This document shows, one piece after another, positions 1 through 6,020 of a stretch of DNA of 11,745 bases (positions are counted from its first letter, which is position 1; each line of letters begins with the position of its first letter). Below the pieces are notes generated by a model. The model was not told where the DNA came from, ran no database searches, and saw only the letters and a list, made by a program, of their open reading frames with translations. The stretch is from Candidatus Zixiibacteriota bacterium (lineage in GTDB: Bacteria; Zixibacteria; MSB-5A5; GN15; FEB-12): assembly GCA_003641415.1 (NCBI GenBank), contig QNAG01000075.1, forward strand, positions 1-11,745. The letters run 5' to 3'. Position numbers and translations under genes: made by a program.

Positions 1-454
1 CAGAAAGATCGATCCAGATTGAAGTATCGCCGGGGCTTGACATGGATATCGGTCTTGTTTGCCGGAGTGACCCGGAACCTCTGGTTGTACACGGGCAAAT
101 ACTCCCCGAGAACGACGTTGGCTTCCTCCTTGGTTTTTCCTTTAATCGCATCTCTTTCACCAGCCGATCCTGGAGCGCCCCAAACAACCGCTCAATGCGC
201 CCCTTGGCTTGAGGCGAATGAGCATGTATCACTTCTACTCCCAATTCATCCAAAGTCCACTCAAACTGGCTCATCGGTCGACTAACACCAGCAAGCTCTT
301 CCTCAATCGTTAGCTTCCGACTATACTTGTACGTCGTGTGTTTATCGAGGTAGATGCTCAAAGGAAGACCGTACTTCCTGATATACCGTTTGAAGCTGTC
401 CATCGCCGGTAGCGTTCCCTCATAATCATAGAACCGACCGTAAATATGAATTGT
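1..454 (-). pseudogene. Transposase remnant (DDE/integrase-core, ISNCY/IS1202-like), N-terminally truncated and frameshifted
   Basis: The reverse strand reads as the C-terminal half of a DDE transposase: IYGRFYDYEGTLPAMDSF, then YLDKHTTYK (probable second catalytic Asp), then HAHSPQAKGRIERLFGALQD (probable catalytic Glu in RIERLF), then QDRLVKEMRL. Around positions 141-147 the frame breaks. One base appears missing, because the following homologous stretch (KTKEEANVVLGEYLPVYNQRF, ending in HVKPRRYFNLDRSF) is in another frame. On the N-terminal side homology stops at about 454, where an in-frame stop (455-457) precedes it, so the helix-turn-helix region and first Asp are missing. The far end runs off the window. 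I recognise the family from these motifs as the integrase-core transposases usually binned as ISNCY/IS1202-like; the family name is less certain than the transposase call. It is almost certainly inactive. No terminal inverted repeat is visible. Confidence 0.85.
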
Positions 455-519
455 TCAGCAAACCCTAATTTATTAATGTAACACCATGATTTTGTGTCAG
501 GATAGATAGTATTTCAAGT

Positions 520-549
520 TTGACAATGTTGTTATACCACGGATATATT
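520..549 (+). promoter_or_regulatory. Possible sigma-70 type promoter for the 754-residue gene
   Basis: A perfect -35 hexamer TTGACA (520-525) is followed after 18 bases by TATATT (544-549, five of six matches to TATAAT). Predicted transcription would begin near 556, almost at the ATG (557), which would make the message leaderless or nearly so. No Shine-Dalgarno is visible before that ATG, which agrees with this but does not prove it. The surrounding 455-556 stretch is AT-rich. Confidence 0.4.
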
Positions 550-556
550 CACGTCG

Positions 557-2821
557 ATGATGTTTCCTTTACGAATCATACGCAAAGTGATATTTATATC
601 ACTGTTGACTACACTTCTTTTGCTGGTTGTTCTTGCTCCAACAACTCTATCAAGCGTTGATGTTCTTGTTCAACATGCATTGTGCGATGTTCGCATTCTG
701 TATCTGGCCGGCGAAGATGAAACCATTGATTGGGCTACCCTTTATTATCTCAATGATTACTATGGCTGTGCTGTCGATGTTATGCAGCCAAATCGTCGCG
801 CTACGCTACGTGTTGCCATAAGAGATATCCCCGATCATAACATTGTTATGCGACGCGTTTTCCTTCCTGATGATAACCCTGCATTAATAGATTCTGTCGT
901 ACAGGGATTGTTTTCGCATCGACGACCGGATATTGTTCTGATTGGATGGTCGCCGGGGGACTCTCTTTTTGAAGCTTTCCGTGATCGGTTGGTATCGTTA
1001 GAGCCATCGCAATTATACCAGTTTAATATCCGTCGTCTGTTTGAGCAAATTGACACTCCGGTTCAGATTCATGACTCCTCAATTGATCAGGTGGTATTGA
1101 ATACTGTAGAGTTACACCACCGTTATCGCGAGAGGATGCGAGCTGAATTGCCATTGCTGGGCATCGCTGCCACCATGCCAGAGAAGTCGGGTGGCAAGCT
1201 GGTTCGCTACCAACTCCTTTCAGGAGGGAAAACAGGAGATGGAAGAGGGGTTGACTTTCTGTCCGGGTTGACTCGTTTTCAGTTAATAAATGTTTTAGAA
1301 GATTTGCTTCCTCCCGGTCCCAAGAGGGAGACTCTTGTTCTTCAGGCTCGCAAGTTGATATCATCGTTGCAATCATCGTTTAAGAAGGATGGTCGAGCTA
1401 AAGTGGATGCGATCCTTGACGGATATCGGACAATGTTGGATCTGCAAAACGCTGTTGCAGGTGATTCCCTTCTGATGCAATCACGATTAGACTTGAAATC
1501 ATACTTTGATAACCTGACTGCCTCGGTACAGACTGCAGCGTTGGAAGCTGTTGGTATCCGGTGGGAAGGTAAGGTTATCCTTCGAGACTCACCTCGCGGT
1601 CCCAAGCTAAAGTACCGCGCATCGCTGTCGGCCAATGGTCCTAAGGAAGTACGGTTGAAATCGGTGTGGTTTCTCCCCTACTGGGATACGGCCAGAGTCC
1701 CCATTGATACTATTTCAGTACAGGTAACACCTCATCAATCGTTTGTGCGTGAATACCTCATAGACATCGACCGTCAGTACCTTGAAGCCGAACAACCAGA
1801 CTCACTGGTGTTTGTGGCCGAGATAGAATACGGTCCTATTCCATTGACAGCGCGTAGCACTTTACCCATCTGGGGAAAACCAATCCTGGCAGTCTCTTTT
1901 GAACCTGATTTTTACTTCGTACAATCACCGGTAGAACTGGATATCGATCGCGTTGTTTCTTCGACAACCGTTCGAGCAGTAATCACTAAACCATCCGAGT
2001 TTACCGGGGAAGTGAACTTTGAGTTTATCACACCCCGCGGTTTGTTCGCAGGCGTTTATCGAAAGAATCTTGACCTTAGGGCAGGGCGTACCAACGAGAC
2101 AATCCGCGTGCCGTTTTCTATCTCCAAGCTCTTTGAGCTGGGCATTCAACATCTGATTATTGAATTATCGCAAAATGGGCGTTTGCTGGCGACTGACACT
2201 GCCATTGTTCGTATAGCATCATGCCGTGTCCCCGATATAATCAAGATTGGTTTCTTACCTGATACTTCCGGCGCTCTGGAGGACATCCTGCAAATGACCG
2301 ATGCTACGTTCCGTCCCCTGACCAACAGGGGGTTGATAACAGCCAACCTTGAAGCTTATGATGTTCTTATTGTTGGTTCCGGAGCACATCGAAACCTCCC
2401 ATCCCTGGCAGGAATGAAGGATAGTTTTGAGGAGTATATGCGTAGGGGAGGTAGTCTGGTCCTGCTTGGTCAGCCCGAGGATTGGCCGGAAGGCATGTTG
2501 CCTGTATCGCTTGCGCCCGCGCTGGAAATAGTTGACAGACAGGGGATCACAAGCCAAATAGAAAAGGCGCAAATCCTTTCGCATCCTTACCGCATATCAG
2601 AAAAAAACTTGTTCTCATCGTTCTTTACAAAGCGTGAAGTTTCAGCAGCCATTGTAGCCCCTGCCGAAATAGTCTTCGCGACACCCTCTGGAGCTGCTCT
2701 TTTGTCAATCTCTCGCATAGGAGATGGGCAGTTGATTTACTGTGGGCTGCCATTGTTTGACCTGATCGCAAGGCTGGACATTGATGCTGTTCATCTGTTC
2801 GCTAACATATTAAACTATTAG
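557..2821 (+). CDS. Exported or membrane-anchored protein with PIG-L-type C-terminal architecture (helical linker, beta-sandwich region, GATase1-like domain)
   Basis: The 754-residue product begins with a basic N-terminus and a hydrophobic segment (about residues 8-28), a signal peptide or anchor, so it should act outside the cytoplasm. Residues 45-200 (RILYLAGEDET at 46-56, RRPDIVLIGW at 122-131) look like an alpha/beta domain that I cannot name. Residues 255-335 are helical. Residues 335-555 look like two beta-rich Ig/NEW3-like units. Residues 560-754 resemble a GATase1/ThuA-like domain: YDVLIVGSGAH at 601-611, a GGSLVLLGQ strand at 631-639, and a closing GDGQLIYCGLPLFD...HLFANILNY. From memory, this helical-sandwich-GATase order and its closing motif recur in large PIG-L (LmbE-like) deacetylases of FCB bacteria. 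The zinc motif HPDDE is absent here, however, so no enzymatic activity is claimed. ATG ATG at 557 is chosen because it precedes the signal segment and an in-frame stop lies at 521-523. No clear Shine-Dalgarno is present. The gene is intact and codon use looks ordinary. Confidence 0.75.
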   Translation: MMFPLRIIRKVIFISLLTTLLLLVVLAPTTLSSVDVLVQHALCDVRILYLAGEDETIDWATLYYLNDYYGCAVDVMQPNRRATLRVAIRDIPDHNIVMRRVFLPDDNPALIDSVVQGLFSHRRPDIVLIGWSPGDSLFEAFRDRLVSLEPSQLYQFNIRRLFEQIDTPVQIHDSSIDQVVLNTVELHHRYRERMRAELPLLGIAATMPEKSGGKLVRYQLLSGGKTGDGRGVDFLSGLTRFQLINVLEDLLPPGPKRETLVLQARKLISSLQSSFKKDGRAKVDAILDGYRTMLDLQNAVAGDSLLMQSRLDLKSYFDNLTASVQTAALEAVGIRWEGKVILRDSPRGPKLKYRASLSANGPKEVRLKSVWFLPYWDTARVPIDTISVQVTPHQSFVREYLIDIDRQYLEAEQPDSLVFVAEIEYGPIPLTARSTLPIWGKPILAVSFEPDFYFVQSPVELDIDRVVSSTTVRAVITKPSEFTGEVNFEFITPRGLFAGVYRKNLDLRAGRTNETIRVPFSISKLFELGIQHLIIELSQNGRLLATDTAIVRIASCRVPDIIKIGFLPDTSGALEDILQMTDATFRPLTNRGLITANLEAYDVLIVGSGAHRNLPSLAGMKDSFEEYMRRGGSLVLLGQPEDWPEGMLPVSLAPALEIVDRQGITSQIEKAQILSHPYRISEKNLFSSFFTKREVSAAIVAPAEIVFATPSGAALLSISRIGDGQLIYCGLPLFDLIARLDIDAVHLFANILNY

Positions 2822-2861
2822 TCCTTGCTTTTGATTAACTGGTCAGGTTGGGGTTGTTATC

Positions 2862-2953
2862 ATGGCGCTTAAGATGTTCCTTTAGTCGTGGATGTTGAGG
2901 AATGGTATGCAGCAATCGTATTGAACTGCAAGGTACAACCTAAGCAAGCATGA
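2862..2953 (+). pseudogene. Possible remnant of a polysaccharide deacetylase start
   Basis: An ATG at 2862 begins M-A-L. After a one-base shift, the frame starting at 2873 reads DVPLVVDVEEWYAAIV before stopping at 2951-2953. VVDVEEWY resembles the N-terminal (L/V)SVDVE(D/E)W(F/Y) strand of NodB-type polysaccharide deacetylases, whose first Asp is a metal ligand. The following His and all later motifs are absent. The match is only about ten residues long, so chance is a real possibility. If real, a deacetylase gene once followed the 754-residue gene and was destroyed near the repeat pair at 2972-3041. Confidence 0.2.
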
Positions 2954-2971
2954 CAAGATTGAGTAGCGAGA

Positions 2972-3041
2972 GTAGGGCAGAACCCCTTAGTGGTTCTGCC
3001 AATTCGAGAAGGCGGAACCGCTAAGAAGGGTTCCACCCTAC
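2972..3041. repeat. Inverted pair of REP-like hairpins with GTAG heads (BIME-like)
   Basis: Two related hairpin units face each other across a 10-base spacer (3001-3010). The left unit starts GTAG (2972-2975), then GGCAGAACC (2976-2984), a 7-base loop and GGTTCTGCC (2992-3000), a perfect 9-bp stem. The right unit is the same on the other strand: GGCGGAACC (3011-3019), a 9-base loop, GGTTCCACC (3029-3037, one mismatch), then CTAC (3038-3041), which is GTAG reversed. The two units also pair with each other over about 29-31 bases with a few mismatches, a 2-base bulge and wobble pairs. A conserved GTAG tetranucleotide before an imperfect palindrome, in inverted pairs, is the hallmark of REP elements mobilised by RAYT (Y1 tyrosine) transposases. 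No RAYT gene lies in the window. Confidence 0.75.
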
Positions 3042-3501
3042 AAGACTGTTGACCGACAAGATGTTAGCCAACAATGTCTACTTCTGCCCAACCCTGCATG
3101 TTTTCAAAGATTACATCGAAAGGACAGAGGTCTACCGTGAGACGGAGCAAGAGAAGTTCAAAAAGGTGTTCACCGTCCTTTATAATGTGAGCAAATACCT
3201 GACTTATGAAATGGCCAGACGGGGGGTGAAGATGCTTGTTGGACAGGACGGATGGAACCCAACCTTTACTTTCAAAGAGATGGAATTGCTGCAAGAAATT
3301 GGACTGTCAGAGCGGGATATTCTCTTGGGTGCTACGCTTTACCCTGCGGAATGGCTGGGGGTTAATGATAAGTACGGGGCAATTGAAGAAGGAAAGAAAG
3401 CCAACTTTTTGATTCTGAATGAAAACCCCCTGAAGAACATCCAAGCACTTTCAACTGTCTTTTCTGTCGTTAAGGATGGAAAAATTATTCTTGAGGAATA
3501 A
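3042..3501 (+). pseudogene. C-terminal fragment of an amidohydrolase (imidazolonepropionase/prolidase-like)
   Basis: The reading frame encodes about the last 150 residues of a metal-dependent amidohydrolase. MLANNVYFCPTLHVF corresponds to the 'later beta strand plus PTL' region. GVKMLVGQDG carries the Asp that is the last metal ligand or catalytic acid of the barrel. DILLGATLYPAEWLG and the small C-terminal beta-sandwich GAIEEGKKANFLILNENPL...VFSVVKDGKII are typical of the family. The N-terminal HxH motif, the carbamylated Lys or equivalent, and the two central His ligands are missing. The frame is closed upstream by TAA at 3022-3024 inside the REP-like repeat, and homology starts right after the repeat ends at 3041. 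The only nearby start is a TTG at 3049 with no Shine-Dalgarno. I infer a truncated, non-functional gene. An annotation tool might still call a 150-residue protein from 3049. The precise substrate class cannot be told from this part. Confidence 0.8.
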
Positions 3502-3511
3502 ACAAAGGTAT

Positions 3512-3543
3512 AAAAAAAACCGCCGGGAGGGAAGACCCGGCGG
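3512..3543 (-). terminator. Rho-independent terminator of the flagellin gene
   Basis: An 8-bp GC-rich stem (CCGCCGGG 3520-3527 with CCCGGCGG 3536-3543, loop of 8) is preceded on the plus strand by eight A (3512-3519). Read on the minus strand this is a hairpin followed by eight U, so it terminates the flagellin transcript about 53 bases past its stop codon. The U-tract orientation favours the minus strand. The plus-strand side has no T-run. Confidence 0.9.
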
Positions 3544-3595
3544 CGATGCACAAGGAGTTCGGCGTTCCATCGCCTAAAGAGGTTTTTCTTGGTGT

Positions 3596-4363
3596 CTATC
3601 TTTCAAACAAGGATAAGACCGAAGTTGCGCTTATATTGGAGTGAGCTAGCAGTATGACACTAGACTTGAGTTTGAACATCTCTCCAATGAAATTGGTGTA
3701 CTCAAGGGCATAATCAGTATCACGCAGGTTGCTTTCCGCAGAAATCAGGTTGGACTTTGCTACTTCCAGCGAGGCACGCTGAGACTCCAGATGGTTTCTC
3801 TGGGTAGCCCCAATATCAACCTGCACCTGGTCTACTTCAGCAATGGCTTCGTCAATGATTGCAATCGACTCTTCAGCTGATTGTGCCGATGTCAGATCGA
3901 TTCCCTCAAGCTGACTTATCGACGCTAATGCCCCCACTGATCCATCCAGCAGATTGGAACCGTTGTACTCGGCAGTGTTAACCAGATGGTTATAGCCGGC
4001 AGTTGTAGCTACTGAGGCTGCTTCGTATGCTGCTTGCGCCGCATCACTGTTGCCGCCTTCGTTGGCTGCTCCAACCGCCAGAGTGCGCAGTTCGGTCAGT
4101 TTGGACCTAAGCTGGCTGACGCTTGACGAGGCATACTGATAACGGTTGATATTGGCTGAAACGTTCTCAATCTCCTGATTGAGCGAGGCAATCTGTGAGC
4201 GTAATCGCTCAGAAATAACCAGATCAGCCGGACCATCGGAAGCGTGGTTAATACGAAGCCCCGAAGACAATCGTTCCAGAGATATAAACATCTTGTTCCG
4301 ACTGCTGTTGATACTTCGAATCAGGCTCATCCCGCCCAGATTTACATTAATACTAAGGGACAT
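3596..4363 (-). CDS. fliC: Flagellin (short, D0/D1-only type)
   Basis: The 255-residue product is the flagellar filament subunit, exported by the flagellar type III apparatus. The N-terminal D0/D1 helices carry ISLERLSSGLRIN (residues 27-39) and SDGPADLVISERLRSQI (from 42). The D1 segment ELRTLAVGAANEG follows. The C-terminal domain has GATQRNHLESQRASL, AESNLRDTDYALE and the final helix ending SVLSLFER. The protein is short beside the 490-residue enterobacterial type because the variable surface D2/D3 domains are absent; only a small linker (YNHLVNTAEYNGSNLLDG) joins the halves. Usual DDAAGL is here DGPADL, and the usual LAQANQ near the end is LAHSNI. ATG at 4363 is chosen because GGGAGGG (4368-4374) sits just upstream; a GTG at 4381 is in frame but lies before that site and adds nonconserved residues. 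A sigma-54 type promoter and a terminator make this a single-gene unit. The symbol is a family name. Confidence 0.93.
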   Translation of the reverse strand: MSLSINVNLGGMSLIRSINSSRNKMFISLERLSSGLRINHASDGPADLVISERLRSQIASLNQEIENVSANINRYQYASSSVSQLRSKLTELRTLAVGAANEGGNSDAAQAAYEAASVATTAGYNHLVNTAEYNGSNLLDGSVGALASISQLEGIDLTSAQSAEESIAIIDEAIAEVDQVQVDIGATQRNHLESQRASLEVAKSNLISAESNLRDTDYALEYTNFIGEMFKLKSSVILLAHSNISATSVLSLFER

Positions 4364-4367
4364 TATA

Positions 4368-4374
4368 CCCTCCC
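4368..4374 (-). promoter_or_regulatory. Flagellin ribosome binding site
   Basis: On the minus strand GGGAGGG lies four bases before the ATG at 4363. It is the strongest Shine-Dalgarno in the window apart from that of ftsZ, and it fixes the start of the flagellin. Confidence 0.8.
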
Positions 4375-4410
4375 ACCCCACGATTGGGTTTTTTGGTTCA
4401 CCCTTTTATC

Positions 4411-4428
4411 AAGCACTGTTGATGCCAA
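4411..4428 (-). promoter_or_regulatory. Sigma-54 (RpoN) type promoter of the flagellin gene
   Basis: The minus strand reads TTGGCATCAACAGTGCTT. The -24 GG (4425-4426) and -12 GC (4413-4414) are separated by exactly 10 bases, in a good match to TTGGCAC-N5-TTGC(A/T). Transcription would start near 4402, leaving a leader of about 38 bases before the ATG at 4363. Sigma-54 control of flagellin or other late flagellar genes is known in several phyla. The assignment rests on the sequence match and position only. Confidence 0.7.
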
Positions 4429-4585
4429 CTAAGTCATAATCACAACAAGTGCTGTAACAATAACTTATAGGGCGGAATAGTTTTTTAACAAACGAAACTG
4501 TGGACAAGTATAGGATTCATCCAACTATTAATTGTCATTTGGGAACACCTGACTAAGAAAACTGGCGATACATAATTGGAAAATT

Positions 4586-4623
4586 AAAAAAATGCCACCG
4601 GCAGGGTAGTTAAACCGGTGGCA
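4586..4623 (-). terminator. Rho-independent terminator of the dcw operon after ftsZ
   Basis: A perfect 9-bp stem (TGCCACCGG 4593-4601 with CCGGTGGCA 4615-4623, loop of 13) is preceded on the plus strand by seven A (4586-4592). On the minus strand it is a hairpin followed by a U-tract about 100 bases beyond the ftsZ stop. It marks the end of the division and cell-wall transcription unit. Confidence 0.88.
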
Positions 4624-4725
4624 ATCTGGAGGAACCAAACAGCAGAACTTATCTGCTTTATGGGTTTATCTGTTATTTATGTTCTATCTATCATCTTATG
4701 GGTCATCATATTCTCATCCATGAAA

Positions 4726-5994
4726 TCATGAGTCCCCCAATCGACGGATATAGGCTGGAATGGTTCTATCGGCTTCGGTAAAGAGAGGAACCCTACTGGA
4801 GCTATTCCTGTGATGTCCGTTCCCATTTCCGTTACCAGAATTCGAGAAGGTTTCTTCAGCACCTACCAGAGCCACTTCCGGTTCTGCCTTTTCAAGCGGT
4901 TCTTCAATTGGTGTTTCAATTGTCGGATTTTTTTCCCGTTCGGGGAATAACGATATCGGCTTGGCCGGGGAAAACTGAGATACCACATCCTTTTTCACCT
5001 TTACAGAGACCTCAGTTTTGTCGTTTCTGAATCCAGTGGCAATGACTGTTACTCGCATCTGATCTTCCATCTGATGATCGATAACAGCGCCGAAAATGAT
5101 ATTAGCATTGTTGCCGGCAGCTTCATAGACCAGTGAAGTGGCAGTGTTGACATCAAAGAGGGTCATATCTTCGCCACCGGTGACGTTGATAAGTACCCCT
5201 TTGGCTCCACTGATTGAAACATCACCCAACAAAGGAGACGAGATTGCCTGCTGGGCAGCATCGACAGCTTTCTCCTCACCCCGGCCATATCCGGTTCCCA
5301 TAAGAGCATCACCGCGCTCGAGCATGACCGTACGGACATCAGCGAAATCACAGTTTATAAGTCCGGGGATAGTGATTAGATCGGAAATCCCTTTGGTTGC
5401 CTGGTGCAGGATATCATCAGCAGTAGCAAAGGCTTGAGTTAGAGTAGTTTTCTTGTCTACAATCTTCAGCAGTCGCTCGTTGGGAATTGTAATCAGGGTG
5501 TCAACCTGAGCGCGCAGTTCATCAAGACCTTTGTCAGCGCGTTTAATGCGTTGAGCACCCTCAAAGAGAAACGGAGTAGTGACGATGGCTACCGTAAGCG
5601 CCTGGGCTTGCCTGGCTATCTCAGCCACTATGGGAGCAGCGCCAGTGCCAGTTCCACCGCCCATACCAGCAGTGATAAATACTAGATTCGGTTTGCCTAG
5701 AATTTCTGCAACCTGCTGACGGTTTTCATCAATTGCCGCCTTACCAACATCCGGATTGGCGCCAGCGCCAAGTCCTCCGGTCAGGGAATCGCCGATCTGC
5801 ACTTTCTTTTCAGACCGATTCTGATCCAGAACCTGAGCATCGGTATTGATTGCAATAAACTCGACGCCTTTCAGACCGGCTTCTATCATACGGTTGATAG
5901 CATTGCCGCCCCCACCGCCAACACCGACTACCTTGATATTGGCGTAACCGATATAATCTTCAGCGAAACTGAACGAGTGTTTCTGGTCAGTCAT
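4726..5994 (-). CDS. ftsZ: Cell division GTPase FtsZ
   Basis: FtsZ (422 residues) is the tubulin-like GTPase that polymerises into the Z-ring on the cytoplasmic side of the membrane. Visible are the nucleotide-binding loop GVGGGGGNA (residues 24-32), NTDAQVL (50-56), the tubulin signature GGGTGTG (112-118) and the catalytic T7-loop NCDFADVR (around 215), which hydrolyses GTP in the neighbouring subunit. After the core comes an acidic, low-complexity linker (Glu/Pro-rich, then NGNGNGHH) of about 80 residues. The C-terminal peptide DRTIPAYIRRLGD matches the conserved tail that binds FtsA and other partners. The start is fixed by AAAGGAGGA (6001-6009), six bases before the ATG. It follows ftsA by 26 bases and is the last gene of the operon, with its terminator downstream. 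Length and motifs are normal; nothing suggests transfer or damage. Confidence 0.98.
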   Translation of the reverse strand: MTDQKHSFSFAEDYIGYANIKVVGVGGGGGNAINRMIEAGLKGVEFIAINTDAQVLDQNRSEKKVQIGDSLTGGLGAGANPDVGKAAIDENRQQVAEILGKPNLVFITAGMGGGTGTGAAPIVAEIARQAQALTVAIVTTPFLFEGAQRIKRADKGLDELRAQVDTLITIPNERLLKIVDKKTTLTQAFATADDILHQATKGISDLITIPGLINCDFADVRTVMLERGDALMGTGYGRGEEKAVDAAQQAISSPLLGDVSISGAKGVLINVTGGEDMTLFDVNTATSLVYEAAGNNANIIFGAVIDHQMEDQMRVTVIATGFRNDKTEVSVKVKKDVVSQFSPAKPISLFPEREKNPTIETPIEEPLEKAEPEVALVGAEETFSNSGNGNGNGHHRNSSSRVPLFTEADRTIPAYIRRLGDS

Positions 5995-6000
5995 TGTGGT

Positions 6001-6009
6001 TCCTCCTTT
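6001..6009 (-). promoter_or_regulatory. ftsZ ribosome binding site
   Basis: On the minus strand AAAGGAGGA is a near-perfect Shine-Dalgarno, six bases before the ftsZ ATG. It is clearly stronger than the sites of the upstream genes, in keeping with the high FtsZ level that cells need relative to FtsA and FtsQ. Confidence 0.85.
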
Positions 6010-6020
6010 GACTTCCTATA

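Larger units (their letters stand above)
4364..4725. other. Intergenic region between ftsZ and flagellin
   Basis: This 362-base, AT-rich gap holds no plausible gene on either strand. It contains the ftsZ terminator (4586-4623), the flagellin sigma-54 type promoter (4413-4428) and the flagellin Shine-Dalgarno (4368-4374). The part from about 4430 to 4560, upstream of the promoter on the minus strand, is where enhancer sites for a sigma-54 activator would lie, but I recognise no specific motif there. Confidence 0.7.

Noticed and set aside
19..285. Plus-strand open frame of 88 codons at the left edge
   Set aside because: The minus strand over the same bases encodes clear transposase motifs, so this frame is a shadow.
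4358..4366. TATAAT overlapping the flagellin start codon on the minus strand
   Set aside because: It falls on the ATG itself with no suitable -35, so it cannot serve this gene as a promoter.
4464..4490. Possible sigma-28 promoter for flagellin (TAAAAAA followed by GCCCTATAAG on the minus strand)
   Set aside because: The spacing between the TAAA and GCC boxes is about 14 bases instead of the expected 19, and the -10 match is imperfect; the sigma-54 site is better in both sequence and position.
4630..4665. Short inverted repeat GCAGA...TCTGC between the ftsZ stop and its terminator
   Set aside because: The stem is only five base pairs with no U-tract or other context; this is expected by chance in AT-rich sequence.
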